Part shown: positions 9,880 to 20,028 of the stretch, piece by piece | Layout of the letters: each line of letters opens with the position of its first letter | Position numbering within the stretch: position 1 is the first letter of the stretch | Assembly: GCA_030615205.1 (NCBI GenBank) | Contig: JAUWZS010000002.1 | Span: 62,001 to 126,000 of the forward strand | Direction: 5' to 3' | Source of the DNA: Candidatus Aenigmatarchaeota archaeon | GTDB lineage: Archaea; Aenigmatarchaeota; Aenigmatarchaeia; CG10238-14; SCSR01 | DNA length: 64,000 nucleotides | Notes under the pieces: generated by a model | Database searches by the model: none | What the model saw: only the letters and a program-made list of their open reading frames with translations | Told to the model about the DNA's origin: nothing | Made by a program: the position numbers and the translations under genes

Positions 9880-10647
9880 ATGGAGTGGTATCTTAAAAAG
9901 TTAGATTTAGCAATTTTTGATTGTGGTGAACAAAAACTTTCAGATAAAGTATTAGTAGGCAATTTCTTAGGATCGGTATATGAAAAAGTTTCTATGGAAA
10001 CTTGTGTCAAACCTATTTTAAAAGAGAGTTCTTTAGGTATTACTGGCGCAGTGGGATTAATGACCAGCCACCTCGCTATAAGAACTTTTCCTTCTGGAAG
10101 ATCTGCTTATTTAGTCTTATCTTCATGTGGTTCTTACGAAGCTGATGATGTCACAAGTTACGCTCGCTCTGTATTTGGTGCTAAATCTTACGAAAGGTTT
10201 TTAACTAAATACACCATTCCAGACGGGCCAATTCAGGTTTTACTGCATGATTCCCACAATAGGACTAAATCTTTCAGGCCAATAGTTTCTGAGAGATATG
10301 TTGAGATAAGTGTGCCTTTACGGGAATTCACAAAAGATAAACCTGAAGAAATTATTGAGCAGCTGAGTCTGCCAAGAGAGAGTTCTGGGTCAGCAGGCTT
10401 TTATCACTTCCAACCACAAGGAGAAACAGGTATTATTGTAACACCTAACATTTTACAATTCGGGCATTCATGGCCAGAATGTGATGAATTTTGGAATTTC
10501 GATGTTTGGAGATTAAATTCCAAGGAGATGATATATCAATCCTATTATGTTGTTGCAGATAGTGATTCTATTTTGTTATTTATTAAAAAGATGTATCCTA
10601 ATACATGGAGAGTTAAAGCTCAAATTCCACATTTCCGTTTCGGGTAA
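9880..10647 (+). CDS. S-adenosylmethionine decarboxylase-like protein
   Basis: ESSLGITGAVGLMTSHLAIRTFPSGRSAYLVLSSCGSYEADDVTSYARSVFGAK resembles the AdoMetDC SH..IHT.P...Y...D..SCG pattern. Confidence 0.6.
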   Translation: MEWYLKKLDLAIFDCGEQKLSDKVLVGNFLGSVYEKVSMETCVKPILKESSLGITGAVGLMTSHLAIRTFPSGRSAYLVLSSCGSYEADDVTSYARSVFGAKSYERFLTKYTIPDGPIQVLLHDSHNRTKSFRPIVSERYVEISVPLREFTKDKPEEIIEQLSLPRESSGSAGFYHFQPQGETGIIVTPNILQFGHSWPECDEFWNFDVWRLNSKEMIYQSYYVVADSDSILLFIKKMYPNTWRVKAQIPHFRFG

Positions 10648-10653
10648 GACATT

Positions 10654-11097
10654 ATGAAAGAAAAAAAAGAAAGACAACTGGTGAAATTAGTTGTTTATGT
10701 TTTCTTAGAACGTGAAGGCAAAATTCTCATTGGCAAACGTAAAGACGCTTTTAGTGAAGGATATTATTCATTGCCTGCCGGACATATAGACGCGGACGAG
10801 TCTGTGATTGAATGTGCAAAAAGAGAGTTGTTTGAAGAAACTGGTATTGATGCAGCTGATTTTGAATTTGTTTGTGCTAGGTTGTTAAAACCATATGAAA
10901 TCAACGGCGTGCATGCAGACCCGTACGTTGCTTTTGCTGTTCGAGCCAAGCAGTGGAAAGGCGAGCCGAAATTGATGGAGCCTGAAAAAAATGAAGGTTG
11001 GGAATGGCATCCGATTGACAAACTGCCCGAGCCGATGTTTCCACCAGTTCCTATGCTTGTAGAATGTATTAAAAAATCTGTGAGTTTTATTGATTGA
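10654..11097 (+). CDS. NUDIX hydrolase
   Basis: Nudix box GHIDADESVIECAKRELFEETGID. Confidence 0.9.
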   Translation: MKEKKERQLVKLVVYVFLEREGKILIGKRKDAFSEGYYSLPAGHIDADESVIECAKRELFEETGIDAADFEFVCARLLKPYEINGVHADPYVAFAVRAKQWKGEPKLMEPEKNEGWEWHPIDKLPEPMFPPVPMLVECIKKSVSFID

Positions 11098-11132
11098 ATT
11101 TATACTGTTTTTAAGAAATTGAAAAAGAGAAT

Positions 11133-11408
11133 CTAGCCAACACCAACACCCACTTCAGAACTTCTGTATACCTTGTCACCATCGTCCCCAAGGCCAGCTA
11201 TTTCAACACCAGCTAGTGTATCTTCCTCATCTCCCATCTTATATACTGATAAAGGTCTCCCGTCTGGCCACATCGACAAACGTCTCCCACTTGATATTTC
11301 TGCACTATAACTTAGTTGGCATTCATTTACTCCATCTTCTCCCATTCTCATAATTCCGCCAGCCGAATTCATAATTCCTCCAGCCATTCTCATAGTTCCA
11401 CTAGGCAT
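11133..11408 (-). CDS. Hypothetical small protein
   Basis: 91-aa ORF with N-terminal degenerate repeat (MRMAGGIMNSAGGIMRM) and GVGVG tail. Confidence 0.4.
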   Translation of the reverse strand: MPSGTMRMAGGIMNSAGGIMRMGEDGVNECQLSYSAEISSGRRLSMWPDGRPLSVYKMGDEEDTLAGVEIAGLGDDGDKVYRSSEVGVGVG

Positions 11409-11471
11409 TTCATCACCAATTAGAATTAGGTAAACCCGATATTTAAATCTTGAAGAAATTGAAAAGGGGCA

Positions 11472-11966
11472 TTAATCACACAATGCCTTGACTAAATCTG
11501 CTCGTGCAATAATACCGATGAGTTTTCCTTTTGCGTCCACAACCGGCAGGCGGTTGACATCATGCTTATCCATCTTTTCTGCTGCGTCGAATATGCTCTC
11601 ATCAGGCGAAACAGATACAACACGCTTGCTCATAACGTCTTCTATTTTTATTTTCGATATTCTGCCGAGTTCTTTTTTAAATCCCAGATGGTTTTTGCTT
11701 GTGCGTATAACGTGCAACAAGAGCAGACTCAAAGACTGGTATGTAAAATCACCAGCCATGGTTTTTATATTGCAGATTTTCGTGCCCATGAATTTTACAA
11801 TATCTGATTCGCTGACTATGCCGATTACGCGCTTTGTTTTTTCCGAATCGATAACAGGAGCACCAGATATCTTGTGCTTGCAGAAAGATTTTGCAGCTTT
11901 GAATATAGAATCACTCGGCTTTAATTTTACCACTCGCCGACTCATGAAATTCTTAACTTTTTTCAT
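11472..11966 (-). CDS. CBS-domain protein (two CBS repeats)
   Basis: MKKVKNFMSRRVVKLKPSDSIFKAAKSFCKHKISGAPVID... and IEDVMSKRVVSVSPDESIFDAAEKMDKHDVNRLPVVDAKGKLIGIIARADLVKAL. Confidence 0.92.
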   Translation of the reverse strand: MKKVKNFMSRRVVKLKPSDSIFKAAKSFCKHKISGAPVIDSEKTKRVIGIVSESDIVKFMGTKICNIKTMAGDFTYQSLSLLLLHVIRTSKNHLGFKKELGRISKIKIEDVMSKRVVSVSPDESIFDAAEKMDKHDVNRLPVVDAKGKLIGIIARADLVKALCD

Positions 11967-11999
11967 ATAACTCTGAAAATAACTTTGTTTTTGAGAAAT

Positions 12000-12353
12000 T
12001 TAATAGATTTTACTGCCTGCTTCAATGTCTTTTTCTGGTATTATCAGTGCCAAATTGCCTTTGCTGTCTTCTGCCGCGAATATCATACACTGCGACTCGA
12101 TACCCATCATCTTCTTGTGCTCGAGGTTGCAAATGAACATGTATTTTTTGCCGACGAGCTGCTCTGGTTCACAGTGCTGTGCTAACCCAGCAACCGCTTG
12201 TCGCTGCTCGTTGCCGAAATCGATTTGCAGCTTTATCAAGTTCCGTGAGTTCTCAACTTTTTCCGCTTCGACAACTTTACCGATCCGTAAATCAAGTTTT
12301 TGGAATTCTTTGAATGGTATTTCCGGTTTATCTGATCCTTTTGTTTCTGACAT
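12000..12353 (-). CDS. Methionyl-tRNA synthetase beta subunit / tRNA-binding (EMAP/Trbp111-like) protein
   Basis: IPFKEFQKLDLRIGKVVEAEKVENSRNLIKLQIDFGNEQRQAVAGLAQHCEPEQLVGKKYMFICNLEHKKMMGIESQCMIFAAED. Confidence 0.88.
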   Translation of the reverse strand: MSETKGSDKPEIPFKEFQKLDLRIGKVVEAEKVENSRNLIKLQIDFGNEQRQAVAGLAQHCEPEQLVGKKYMFICNLEHKKMMGIESQCMIFAAEDSKGNLALIIPEKDIEAGSKIY

Positions 12354-12408
12354 AGATAACAATTTGGAACAATAAAGGATAAATTTGTTATTGTTGATAT
12401 GATTTTTT

Positions 12409-12975
12409 ATGGCAACCAATTCTAACGGGTACATAGCCGCTGCATATGGACAAGTAGATGTAGTAGAATCAGGTTTTGTAGAGCAATTTCATGAAGCTTG
12501 TCGTAACTGTGGTAAATCACTAATACTTGTTAACGAAGGGTTAATGGACTATGTTGAGAGAAAACTTAGATACTATCATAGAAATAAAGGTTTTTTGCTA
12601 ATAGGGTATTTAAAAGATGTTACTTTAAAGTTTACTCATATTCAAAAAACAAAAAAAGAAGAGGAAATTAGATGGGATTTTGATTGTGGGTCAAGCCTTC
12701 TATTAGCACCTTGGGAAAGGGATGGCAGTTATGTGTTTGTAATTTATCAGGATGGTAAGCTTCCTGTTGCAATAGTGAGATATGCTTACCCAGGAGAACA
12801 TATTATAGAATGCGCTGCATCTTGGCAAAGTCGGACTCGTGGGCATCCGCCTGATGAAAATTATAAATTACGGGAGCTTTTAAACCCTATAATGCATATT
12901 CCTATGGTGAATAGCTTCAGGCCACCAAAAAGACGTTATGAAAAACTAGATGTAAAGGAAGTTGTCTATATATAG
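12409..12975 (+). CDS. Hypothetical protein
   Basis: 188-aa ORF separating the two MetRS genes. Confidence 0.6.
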   Translation: MATNSNGYIAAAYGQVDVVESGFVEQFHEACRNCGKSLILVNEGLMDYVERKLRYYHRNKGFLLIGYLKDVTLKFTHIQKTKKEEEIRWDFDCGSSLLLAPWERDGSYVFVIYQDGKLPVAIVRYAYPGEHIIECAASWQSRTRGHPPDENYKLRELLNPIMHIPMVNSFRPPKRRYEKLDVKEVVYI

Positions 12976-13002
12976 TTTATTTTTTTGAATCTAATCCCAA
13001 GT

Positions 13003-14580
13003 TTAAATTTCGAGTTTCTTAAAAAGCAGTTTCATATCCCCGATTCTATGGCCAGGCACGACCAGCAGCTTGTCCAAATCATCAAAACTCTGTTCGTGCA
13101 CACTGCCTTCAAAGCCCAGCTGCTCCCAGAGTTGTTCGCATGCGTGGGGCACGAACGGCGAAAAGAGTACAGCGAGGGATTGCACAAGGTTGATAGCAAT
13201 GTATAATGTATTCGCGCAGTCTTCCGGGTTTTGCTTCAACGTCTCCCACGGCTTTTTCTTCTGGAAATATCGATTGCCTGCTGCTGCAAGCTCGAATGCC
13301 GATTGGAAAGCATCGCGCAGCTCAAACTTTCCTATGGCCGCACGAACTTTCTCTTTTGTTTTTTTGAGCGTTTCTAGCAAATCTTTCTCTTCTTTTTTTA
13401 ATGTGTCCGGCTCTGGCACGACTGAGTTGAAGTTTGCCTTAAGGAAGCTGAGCACACGGAAAACAAAATTGCCAAAGTTGCCGATTAGTTCGTTGTTTGT
13501 TTTTTCGACAAGCCTGGCCTCGGAAAAATCACCATCATCAAATGTCGATATTTCATTTGTCAGATAATACCTAAGCACGTCAGCGCCATACTCCTTTACC
13601 AACCACAGCGGGTCGATGACGTTGCCCAAGCTCTTACTTATCTTTCGACCTTCCACAGTCACATAACCATGCACAAACACGACCTTCGGCAGCGGCAAGC
13701 CAGCGGACAGAAGCATAGCAGGCCAGTAGATAGCATGGAACCGCGTGATACCTTTGCCGATTACGTGCACATCAGCAGGCCACCACTTTTTGAACTCGTT
13801 GTCGTCTGCGCTCCAACCAATGCCTGTTAGGTAACATGTCAAAGCATCAAACCATACGTATATTATCTGCGACTGGTCTTCAGGAGCAGGCACACCCCAA
13901 CCTTTTGTACGCTCAACCGAACGGGATATGCTAAAGTCTTCAAGTCCGCTTTTTATAAATGCCAAGACCTCACGCTTACGTGTCTTTGGGAGTACTCTCA
14001 GCTTATCGCTTTTGATCAGTTTTTCGAGCTGCTTTTGGTATTTCGACAATCGGAAAAAATAGTTCTCTTCTTCAACAAGCTCAGGTTTCTTTTTATGCTC
14101 TGGGCACAGGCCGTCAACAAGCTCGCTTTCTTTTAAAAACGCTTCACATCCCACGCAGTATAGGCCCTTATACTTCTTTTTGTATATGTCCCCTGAGCTT
14201 TCGCATAGCTTCCAAAGCTTTTGTACGCCAGGCCAATGCGACTGCTTTGATGATGACCGAACAAAACTATTGAAAGAAAGACCAATTTCCTCTGCAAAAT
14301 CTTTGAATATTGCTGCGTTTGTGTTGCATAGCGCTTGCGTGCTGACGCCTTGCTCTTCAGCTGCCCGGATGTTTTTCAAGCTGTTCTCGTCTGCTCCTGT
14401 TGTTAGAAATGTTGATTTGCCGAAAAGTTGTTGGAAGCGTGCGATTACGTCTGTTTGCACAAACTCTAATGCATGACCTATGTGAGGGGGAGCATTGATA
14501 TACGGGATGGCTGTGGTTATGTAAAATCTCTTTTTTGCGTCTTCAGTTTTTACATCTTTTACGTTTTTGAACTTAACCAC
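13003..14580 (-). CDS. metG: Methionyl-tRNA synthetase, catalytic subunit
   Basis: FYITTAIPYINAPPHIGHALEFVQTDVIARF; GRKISKSLGNVIDP KMSKS-type motif; zinc-binding CVGCEAFL. Confidence 0.93.
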   Translation of the reverse strand: MVKFKNVKDVKTEDAKKRFYITTAIPYINAPPHIGHALEFVQTDVIARFQQLFGKSTFLTTGADENSLKNIRAAEEQGVSTQALCNTNAAIFKDFAEEIGLSFNSFVRSSSKQSHWPGVQKLWKLCESSGDIYKKKYKGLYCVGCEAFLKESELVDGLCPEHKKKPELVEEENYFFRLSKYQKQLEKLIKSDKLRVLPKTRKREVLAFIKSGLEDFSISRSVERTKGWGVPAPEDQSQIIYVWFDALTCYLTGIGWSADDNEFKKWWPADVHVIGKGITRFHAIYWPAMLLSAGLPLPKVVFVHGYVTVEGRKISKSLGNVIDPLWLVKEYGADVLRYYLTNEISTFDDGDFSEARLVEKTNNELIGNFGNFVFRVLSFLKANFNSVVPEPDTLKKEEKDLLETLKKTKEKVRAAIGKFELRDAFQSAFELAAAGNRYFQKKKPWETLKQNPEDCANTLYIAINLVQSLAVLFSPFVPHACEQLWEQLGFEGSVHEQSFDDLDKLLVVPGHRIGDMKLLFKKLEI

Positions 14581-14693
14581 CTCATTAAATTACTGTATAA
14601 CTAAAAAACCAACAATCAAATTTAAATAAAGTTAGAAAATTGGCATATTAATTCTTACGCATGATTGTTATGAACTAAGAATTAATACAACAT

Positions 14694-15029
14694 TCAGCGC
14701 ATAATCTTCGCAAACTTTGGTGTAATAACCATATAGCCGCCTTCTATTCCTACAATGTCCCAGCCGAACCGCACGCATCGGCGCTTTAGCATCTCGATGG
14801 TTTGTTTGAACTGGCCTAGGTCCCTCCGCTGTAGGTCAGTGACTTTTAAAAATAGGATGTTGCCAGCTTTTATCAAACGCTCAATTCGCTCTACATCATT
14901 CACTCCTGTGAGGTTTTCTATACGCACTGTTACTTTCTCTGCTGCTTCTCCAACAGCCTCTTCCACAGGCAACTCTATCTGTTCTTCTTCTCCTCTGCCT
15001 AGGCCCCTCAAATAATCTATGAATCCCAT
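14694..15029 (-). CDS. sepF: SepF-like cell division protein (DUF552)
   Basis: VTVRIENLTGVNDVERIERLIKAGNILFLKVTDLQRRDLGQFKQTIEMLKRRCVRFGWDIVGIEGGYMVITPKFAKI. Confidence 0.8.
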   Translation of the reverse strand: MGFIDYLRGLGRGEEEQIELPVEEAVGEAAEKVTVRIENLTGVNDVERIERLIKAGNILFLKVTDLQRRDLGQFKQTIEMLKRRCVRFGWDIVGIEGGYMVITPKFAKIMR

Positions 15030-15139
15030 GCTTTCACCTGGAATAATTTTAGAGTTTTATAAATTTAAATCTGCAGATTAGTTTGGAAAAATAAAAAAAG
15101 GAAACTAAAAGATAGTTTCCTACATCATTTTAGCGTAAT

Positions 15140-15640
15140 CTACATCATCTCAACGTAATCAGCTGCGTTTTGAAGGCCGCTTGACATTCCTGGCTCAGCA
15201 CCTACTATGATAACTTTCTTTCCATGTTCTTTTGCTCTGTGTATTACTGGTAGGTAGTCTGCGTCGCGAGTTGCAAGAGCTATGAATTCAATATCCTTTG
15301 TAATCGCTGCTTCTACAGCTGCTACAGCCATTGCAACATCGATGTCGTTCTTTTCTGCTTCAACTTCTGCAAGTATCATTATTGATTCGAAACCTTCGTT
15401 GATTATCGCTTCTATGAGCTTTTCAGGTGCAAACTGATTCACAAAGACTTTTGCGATTACTACGCGACCGTATTTCAATATGCTTTTCTTCAGCTCGCGC
15501 AAATCTATCATAAATTCTTTTCTGAGCATATTAGGACCGTCAACAAAAAGAGCGATCCTAGGTGATTCAGGATAGTCGTCATAATCGCCGACTCTACCTA
15601 TACGCCTCGCTCTAAATCTAGCACTTCTTCCTCTATACAT
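15140..15640 (-). CDS. NYN-domain (PIN-like) protein
   Basis: IALFVDGPNMLRKEF...NDIDVAMAVAAVEAAITKDIEFIALATRDADYLPVIHRAKEHGKKVIIVG. Confidence 0.85.
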   Translation of the reverse strand: MYRGRSARFRARRIGRVGDYDDYPESPRIALFVDGPNMLRKEFMIDLRELKKSILKYGRVVIAKVFVNQFAPEKLIEAIINEGFESIMILAEVEAEKNDIDVAMAVAAVEAAITKDIEFIALATRDADYLPVIHRAKEHGKKVIIVGAEPGMSSGLQNAADYVEMM

Positions 15641-15843
15641 ATTATCAACTCCTTTGATTTTTTTCAATTTTTTCTACTTTTTTTGATTTTCAGTTGGAAT
15701 TTAAACTAAGCTGAAATTCCAGTTGAAAGAAGAAATCGAAAGAGAGGTTAAAAATACAATTCATGCAATAATTGTCTATAGCCTTCCTAACAACTTCTTA
15801 CTATATCAACTGAATCTCAACTGGACCCGTTTTGCAACACTGG

Positions 15844-16596
15844 CTATGCGGGCCAACTGAAACTGCTATGGGCGCCTGTTCCCCTTAATGAAACAACCAG
15901 CCCCTGTAGTTTAATATTAGAATCCTCAAGCTTTATAAAACCTACGAATCCGTCTATTTCAAGCTCCTCTCCTGCGAGTTCTATCGTGGATTTTAAAGAG
16001 CCCTCTGGTGTTAGTATTTCTATCGAACCAGTTGATGATGATATTGTTATCTCTTTTTGCGAAAGACCGGTCAGAGTGAAGCCTGTTGGGAGAACTCTGA
16101 AGCTTGTTTTCAGCCTGCCACTAGAACTTGACTCGCCAGAAGTGTAGCTATTGCCATTGACTTCTAGGCTGCTTACATCGCCATCAAATCTCACAACACC
16201 AGCCACAGTATATTCAAACTCTCCTTCCATATGCTCCGCCGCTATAGTGCATTCCATGGATTCTGTCCGAGTTATGATATCGCCGACTTCTATTCCACTC
16301 TCACAAATACCTTCCATGTTTAAGCTCGTATTAGATACACTATATTGATGGCTGTAAAAAGACTCCTTCGGAATTGAAATGCTAATCAGAAACTGCTCAC
16401 CGCTCTGTATCTCAGTTTGACCAGACGGCAATTGCCAATTGAATGCTCTTGAAAAGAATCCTGAAACAGCATCACCAACACCCACGCTAACAAAATTAGC
16501 CGCTCGGCCAGCAAATTCCCGCCCGGCATCTGTTGAGAACAGCATAATACCTATGCCCACTATTACAAGAGCCAACAACAAAGATTTCCAGTTCAT
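15844..16596 (-). CDS. Membrane-anchored extracellular hypothetical protein
   Basis: N-terminal hydrophobic segment, then a beta-rich Ser/Thr/Gly-rich ectodomain. Confidence 0.6.
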   Translation of the reverse strand: MNWKSLLLALVIVGIGIMLFSTDAGREFAGRAANFVSVGVGDAVSGFFSRAFNWQLPSGQTEIQSGEQFLISISIPKESFYSHQYSVSNTSLNMEGICESGIEVGDIITRTESMECTIAAEHMEGEFEYTVAGVVRFDGDVSSLEVNGNSYTSGESSSSGRLKTSFRVLPTGFTLTGLSQKEITISSSTGSIEILTPEGSLKSTIELAGEELEIDGFVGFIKLEDSNIKLQGLVVSLRGTGAHSSFSWPA

Positions 16597-16794
16597 TCCA
16601 ATCCTCCCTATGCTACTAAAAGATTATTAAACCTTACAATAATAATATGTATAAGAATGCTTAAAAATTGTGTAAGAGCATGCTTAAAAATTGTGTAAGT
16701 TATTTATGGCTCATGTTTGATTTTTATAGCGGTAATGTAATATATTGGTAATATTGGTAATGTAGTGATAATGAAGGGATAATGTAGTGATTTC

Positions 16795-18018
16795 ATGGTC
16801 GTGTTCGAAAAAGCATTTCTTCAGTTCTTAGGCGGTGATGCGTGGGGCAACATTCTGTGGTTCGCGGTTTTTATAATCTTTATGCTTTTTTATCCGAGGC
16901 TTATGATTGTGCAGATGCTTTGGAAGCTTGAGCAAGTTGCGCGGTTGATTGAGGGAATGACAAAAAAAGGTAAGAATATTGTCATCCGTCGTATATCAAA
17001 GAACCCGAAAAGAAAATTGAAAGAAGAAGTCAGCAATTTTTTGGAATTTTTCATGATACAGCCTGTGAGCTTAGACCCATATGGAATAATCAAAAAGCTT
17101 GAGCATATGGTGAATATGTCTGATGCACGATTCAAGTATTTTGTGGATCAAGTCGCGCCACGAATGGACGAAGAATCAAAGCGCAACGTGAGGATGGGTC
17201 TGTCGGGCGCTGTATCACTGAATCAAATTGCAAAGATTGTGCGGCATTTTGTTGAGCTTGTAAGAAAAACAAAAAACCTCCAGCTTGCGCTTGTTTTGCA
17301 GATGCAGCTTCCTTTGATAGAGCGTTTGTCCAAAGCCCTGCTGAAAGGAACAGAAGCTCTAACAAACGGCTGGCCCATAGGCGACGGTATTGGCTGCTTG
17401 GCCGTAGCGCATCTTGTAGGCACAAGTAGATTAAAAGAAGTTGAGAAAGATACAATGCTTGCTACAAAGCGCATCGCAGGCCGCAAAGTTTTCATTCTGA
17501 GGGCAAAAGGTCCAGGTGGTAGGCTTGGAAAAATCGGCAAAGCCACTGAAAAGCTAATGAAACGAAATAAAATCGCAAAGATAATAACAATCGATGCTTC
17601 TGCCAAGCTCGAGGGAGAAAAAACTGGAAAAGTTGCTGAAGGCGTGGGCGTCGCGATAGGCGGTATAGGCGTGGACAGGTCATATATAGAGAACATCGCT
17701 GTTAAGAAGAACATACCATTGGATTCGGTTGTTATAAAAATGAGCCAAGAAGAAGCAATACAGCCAGTAAAATCCGAAGTCCTCGCATCAATACCACGCG
17801 TGCTAAACATAGTAAAAGAAAGGATAAAAGCTACAAAGCGCAGAGGCGCTATACTCGTTGTGGGCGTGGGCAACACATGCGGAATAGGCAACAACAAAGC
17901 CGAAGCAGAAAAATCTGAGAAGCTGGCAAGAAAAATCCTGAAAACCGTTAAAAAGCGCGAAGAGAAGCTCAAGAAGGAAAAGAAAAATAGATGGAAGAAT
18001 TTGTTCTGGGGCAGTTGA
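16795..18018 (+). CDS. DUF1512 family protein
   Basis: N-terminal TM; EVSNFLEFFMIQPVSLDPYGIIKKLEHMVNMSDARFKYFVDQVAPRMDEE...; recognised family pattern. Confidence 0.8.
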   Translation: MVVFEKAFLQFLGGDAWGNILWFAVFIIFMLFYPRLMIVQMLWKLEQVARLIEGMTKKGKNIVIRRISKNPKRKLKEEVSNFLEFFMIQPVSLDPYGIIKKLEHMVNMSDARFKYFVDQVAPRMDEESKRNVRMGLSGAVSLNQIAKIVRHFVELVRKTKNLQLALVLQMQLPLIERLSKALLKGTEALTNGWPIGDGIGCLAVAHLVGTSRLKEVEKDTMLATKRIAGRKVFILRAKGPGGRLGKIGKATEKLMKRNKIAKIITIDASAKLEGEKTGKVAEGVGVAIGGIGVDRSYIENIAVKKNIPLDSVVIKMSQEEAIQPVKSEVLASIPRVLNIVKERIKATKRRGAILVVGVGNTCGIGNNKAEAEKSEKLARKILKTVKKREEKLKKEKKNRWKNLFWGS

Positions 18019-18093
18019 AGAGTTAAATAAAATTTTAACTCAAATTAAAAATCCTTAACGCACTTAAATCTTTTATTTAATAATTTAGTTCTG

Positions 18094-18399
18094 ATGACAA
18101 AGACGGAAGATTTCTTTAGAAGCTTAACTGCTAGAAAAGGAGTCAGGTTGATGGCTCTTTATTACTTAGTCATTCATATGGGAACATATATGCAACAAAG
18201 CCAACTAGCAAAATTAATTGGGTGTCATCCGCAGTCTGTTAGAGCTGCAATTGATCCTTTAAAAGAGCATGAAATATGGAAAGGATATATTGAGGTTGAA
18301 AAAATTGGAACTCTTGTGGCATATCGAGCTATTGAAGGAAAACCAACCAACTTATTGAGAGATGCTGTTCAACTTGTGAGAAATGAATACGGCGAATAA
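18094..18399 (+). CDS. Helix-turn-helix protein
   Basis: QQSQLAKLIGCHPQSVRAAIDPLKEHEIWKGYIEVEKIGTLVAYR. Confidence 0.6.
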   Translation: MTKTEDFFRSLTARKGVRLMALYYLVIHMGTYMQQSQLAKLIGCHPQSVRAAIDPLKEHEIWKGYIEVEKIGTLVAYRAIEGKPTNLLRDAVQLVRNEYGE

Positions 18400-18441
18400 T
18401 TCTTACAGATTCAAATTTCGCCTCTTTTTTCAAGGAAATCC

Positions 18442-19731
18442 TTAACCCACTTTTTCCAATTCATGCAGCGCTTTTTGCGGATTGAAGCAATAAAGGATCT
18501 TGTTGAACTTTTTCTTGAATGCGATTATGTCGTACTTTATCCGTTCGGTCGGCTCCTTGTCGATCATCGCACGTTTCCAGAATTCTGCTACTGTTGCCAT
18601 ATCAGGCTCTTTCATTCCCCATCGTGTAAGCTCTTGCACGCCCAACCGTATGCCAGACGGATTGTGCGTGGCGTCGTGCGGACTGTCTTGCGGCAGAGCC
18701 ATCTTATTGCAGATTATGTTGCAGCGTGCCAGTTGTTTGGCAACATACTGTCCACCGCCGTGTTTCCTGACATCGAGTATGAGCTGGTGGCTTTCTGTAA
18801 ATCCTAAATGCGGACAAAGTACTTTAAAACCACGATCGAACAGCGCACGTCCCAGGGCTTTTGCATTTTTCACAACCTGCTCTGCGTACGCTCGGCCGAA
18901 TTTATTCATTTCAAGCGCAGTTATTGCAAGCGCAGGGAAACGGTGGATGTGCGTATTGCTGAGCGTACCCGGAAAAATAGCAGTATCAATCTTTTTCCAA
19001 TCTTCATGAAGCAGTTTGTAATTCCCGATAATGATTCCGCCTTGTGGTCCTTGGAATGTTTTGTGCGTTGATGATGTGATGATGTCTGCTCCTTCGTCGA
19101 ACGGCCTTTGGAAAACTTTGTTGTATACCAGACCGAAAACATGCGCAGCATCGTATATTATTTTGATCTTCGGATTGATTTGCTCTTTTATCTCGCGGAT
19201 CGGCTCTGGGAAAAGAAACATCGAAGCACCAAGCATAACAAGCTTCGGACTAGCTTTTTTAATAATCTCCACTGTTTTGTCGACATCTATGTTCATGGTT
19301 GCTACATTAAACGCAACATCCACATTCTTCAATCCACGTATGCCAGCAACGCCCCACCTGGTGTGGCTGATGTGGGCACCGTTCGGTATACCCAAACCAA
19401 CAATTATATCGCCTGGTTTTGTAAGCGCAGCGTAAATTATAAGGTTTGCAATTGCGCCTGAAATCGGCCTCACATCTGCATATCGCGTGATGAAATTCTT
19501 CCTAAAAAGCTCGTTGCATATCTCCTCGATCTCATAAGAAAACTTCGTGCCTTCATAATGCCGTTCAGGTCCGCTGTGCTCATTGTAGCGTCCCTCGAAG
19601 TCTGACACAAAAAGACGTTCAGCAAGTGGTGACATCAAGCTTTCTGATGCGATCAAGTTGACGCACTGCTCCCTGCGCCATTTGTTCTGCAGATTTACAA
19701 TCTCTATAACACGTCGCCTATCTGTATCCAT
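18442..19731 (-). CDS. glyA: Serine hydroxymethyltransferase
   Basis: NLIASESLMSPL...GRYNEHSGPERHYEGTKF...DIITSSTHKTFQGPQGGIIIGN. Confidence 0.95.
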   Translation of the reverse strand: MDTDRRRVIEIVNLQNKWRREQCVNLIASESLMSPLAERLFVSDFEGRYNEHSGPERHYEGTKFSYEIEEICNELFRKNFITRYADVRPISGAIANLIIYAALTKPGDIIVGLGIPNGAHISHTRWGVAGIRGLKNVDVAFNVATMNIDVDKTVEIIKKASPKLVMLGASMFLFPEPIREIKEQINPKIKIIYDAAHVFGLVYNKVFQRPFDEGADIITSSTHKTFQGPQGGIIIGNYKLLHEDWKKIDTAIFPGTLSNTHIHRFPALAITALEMNKFGRAYAEQVVKNAKALGRALFDRGFKVLCPHLGFTESHQLILDVRKHGGGQYVAKQLARCNIICNKMALPQDSPHDATHNPSGIRLGVQELTRWGMKEPDMATVAEFWKRAMIDKEPTERIKYDIIAFKKKFNKILYCFNPQKALHELEKVG

Positions 19732-19817
19732 AAAAAGCCTCTCCTGCTTGTTTTTTTATAGGAATTAACTTATTTATTTTTGAAGCGTGAGTCGCAGAAT
19801 ATTTAAAGATATTAAAT

Positions 19818-19973
19818 CTACTTCTTGAAAAATCTAAGCCAGGCATAAGCAGTAAAAGCTAAAGCCGCGATAACTAAAATAATTCCTGCTGTTTCTTTTT
19901 CCATCCATTGCAACAAAAGCGCGATACCGACAATAAACATTATTGTATCTCTTATCAATCCTTTCCAACCCAT
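19818..19973 (-). CDS. 51-aa small membrane protein
   Basis: Manual translation: MGWKGLIRDTIMFIVGIALLLQWMEKETAGIILVIAALAFTAYAWLRFFKK*. Two TM segments; not in ORF track. Confidence 0.55.
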   Translation of the reverse strand: MGWKGLIRDTIMFIVGIALLLQWMEKETAGIILVIAALAFTAYAWLRFFKK

Positions 19974-20028
19974 AGGAACACCTTACAAAAACATATATTG
20001 TTAAATTAAAGTTAATAAATAAGATACC

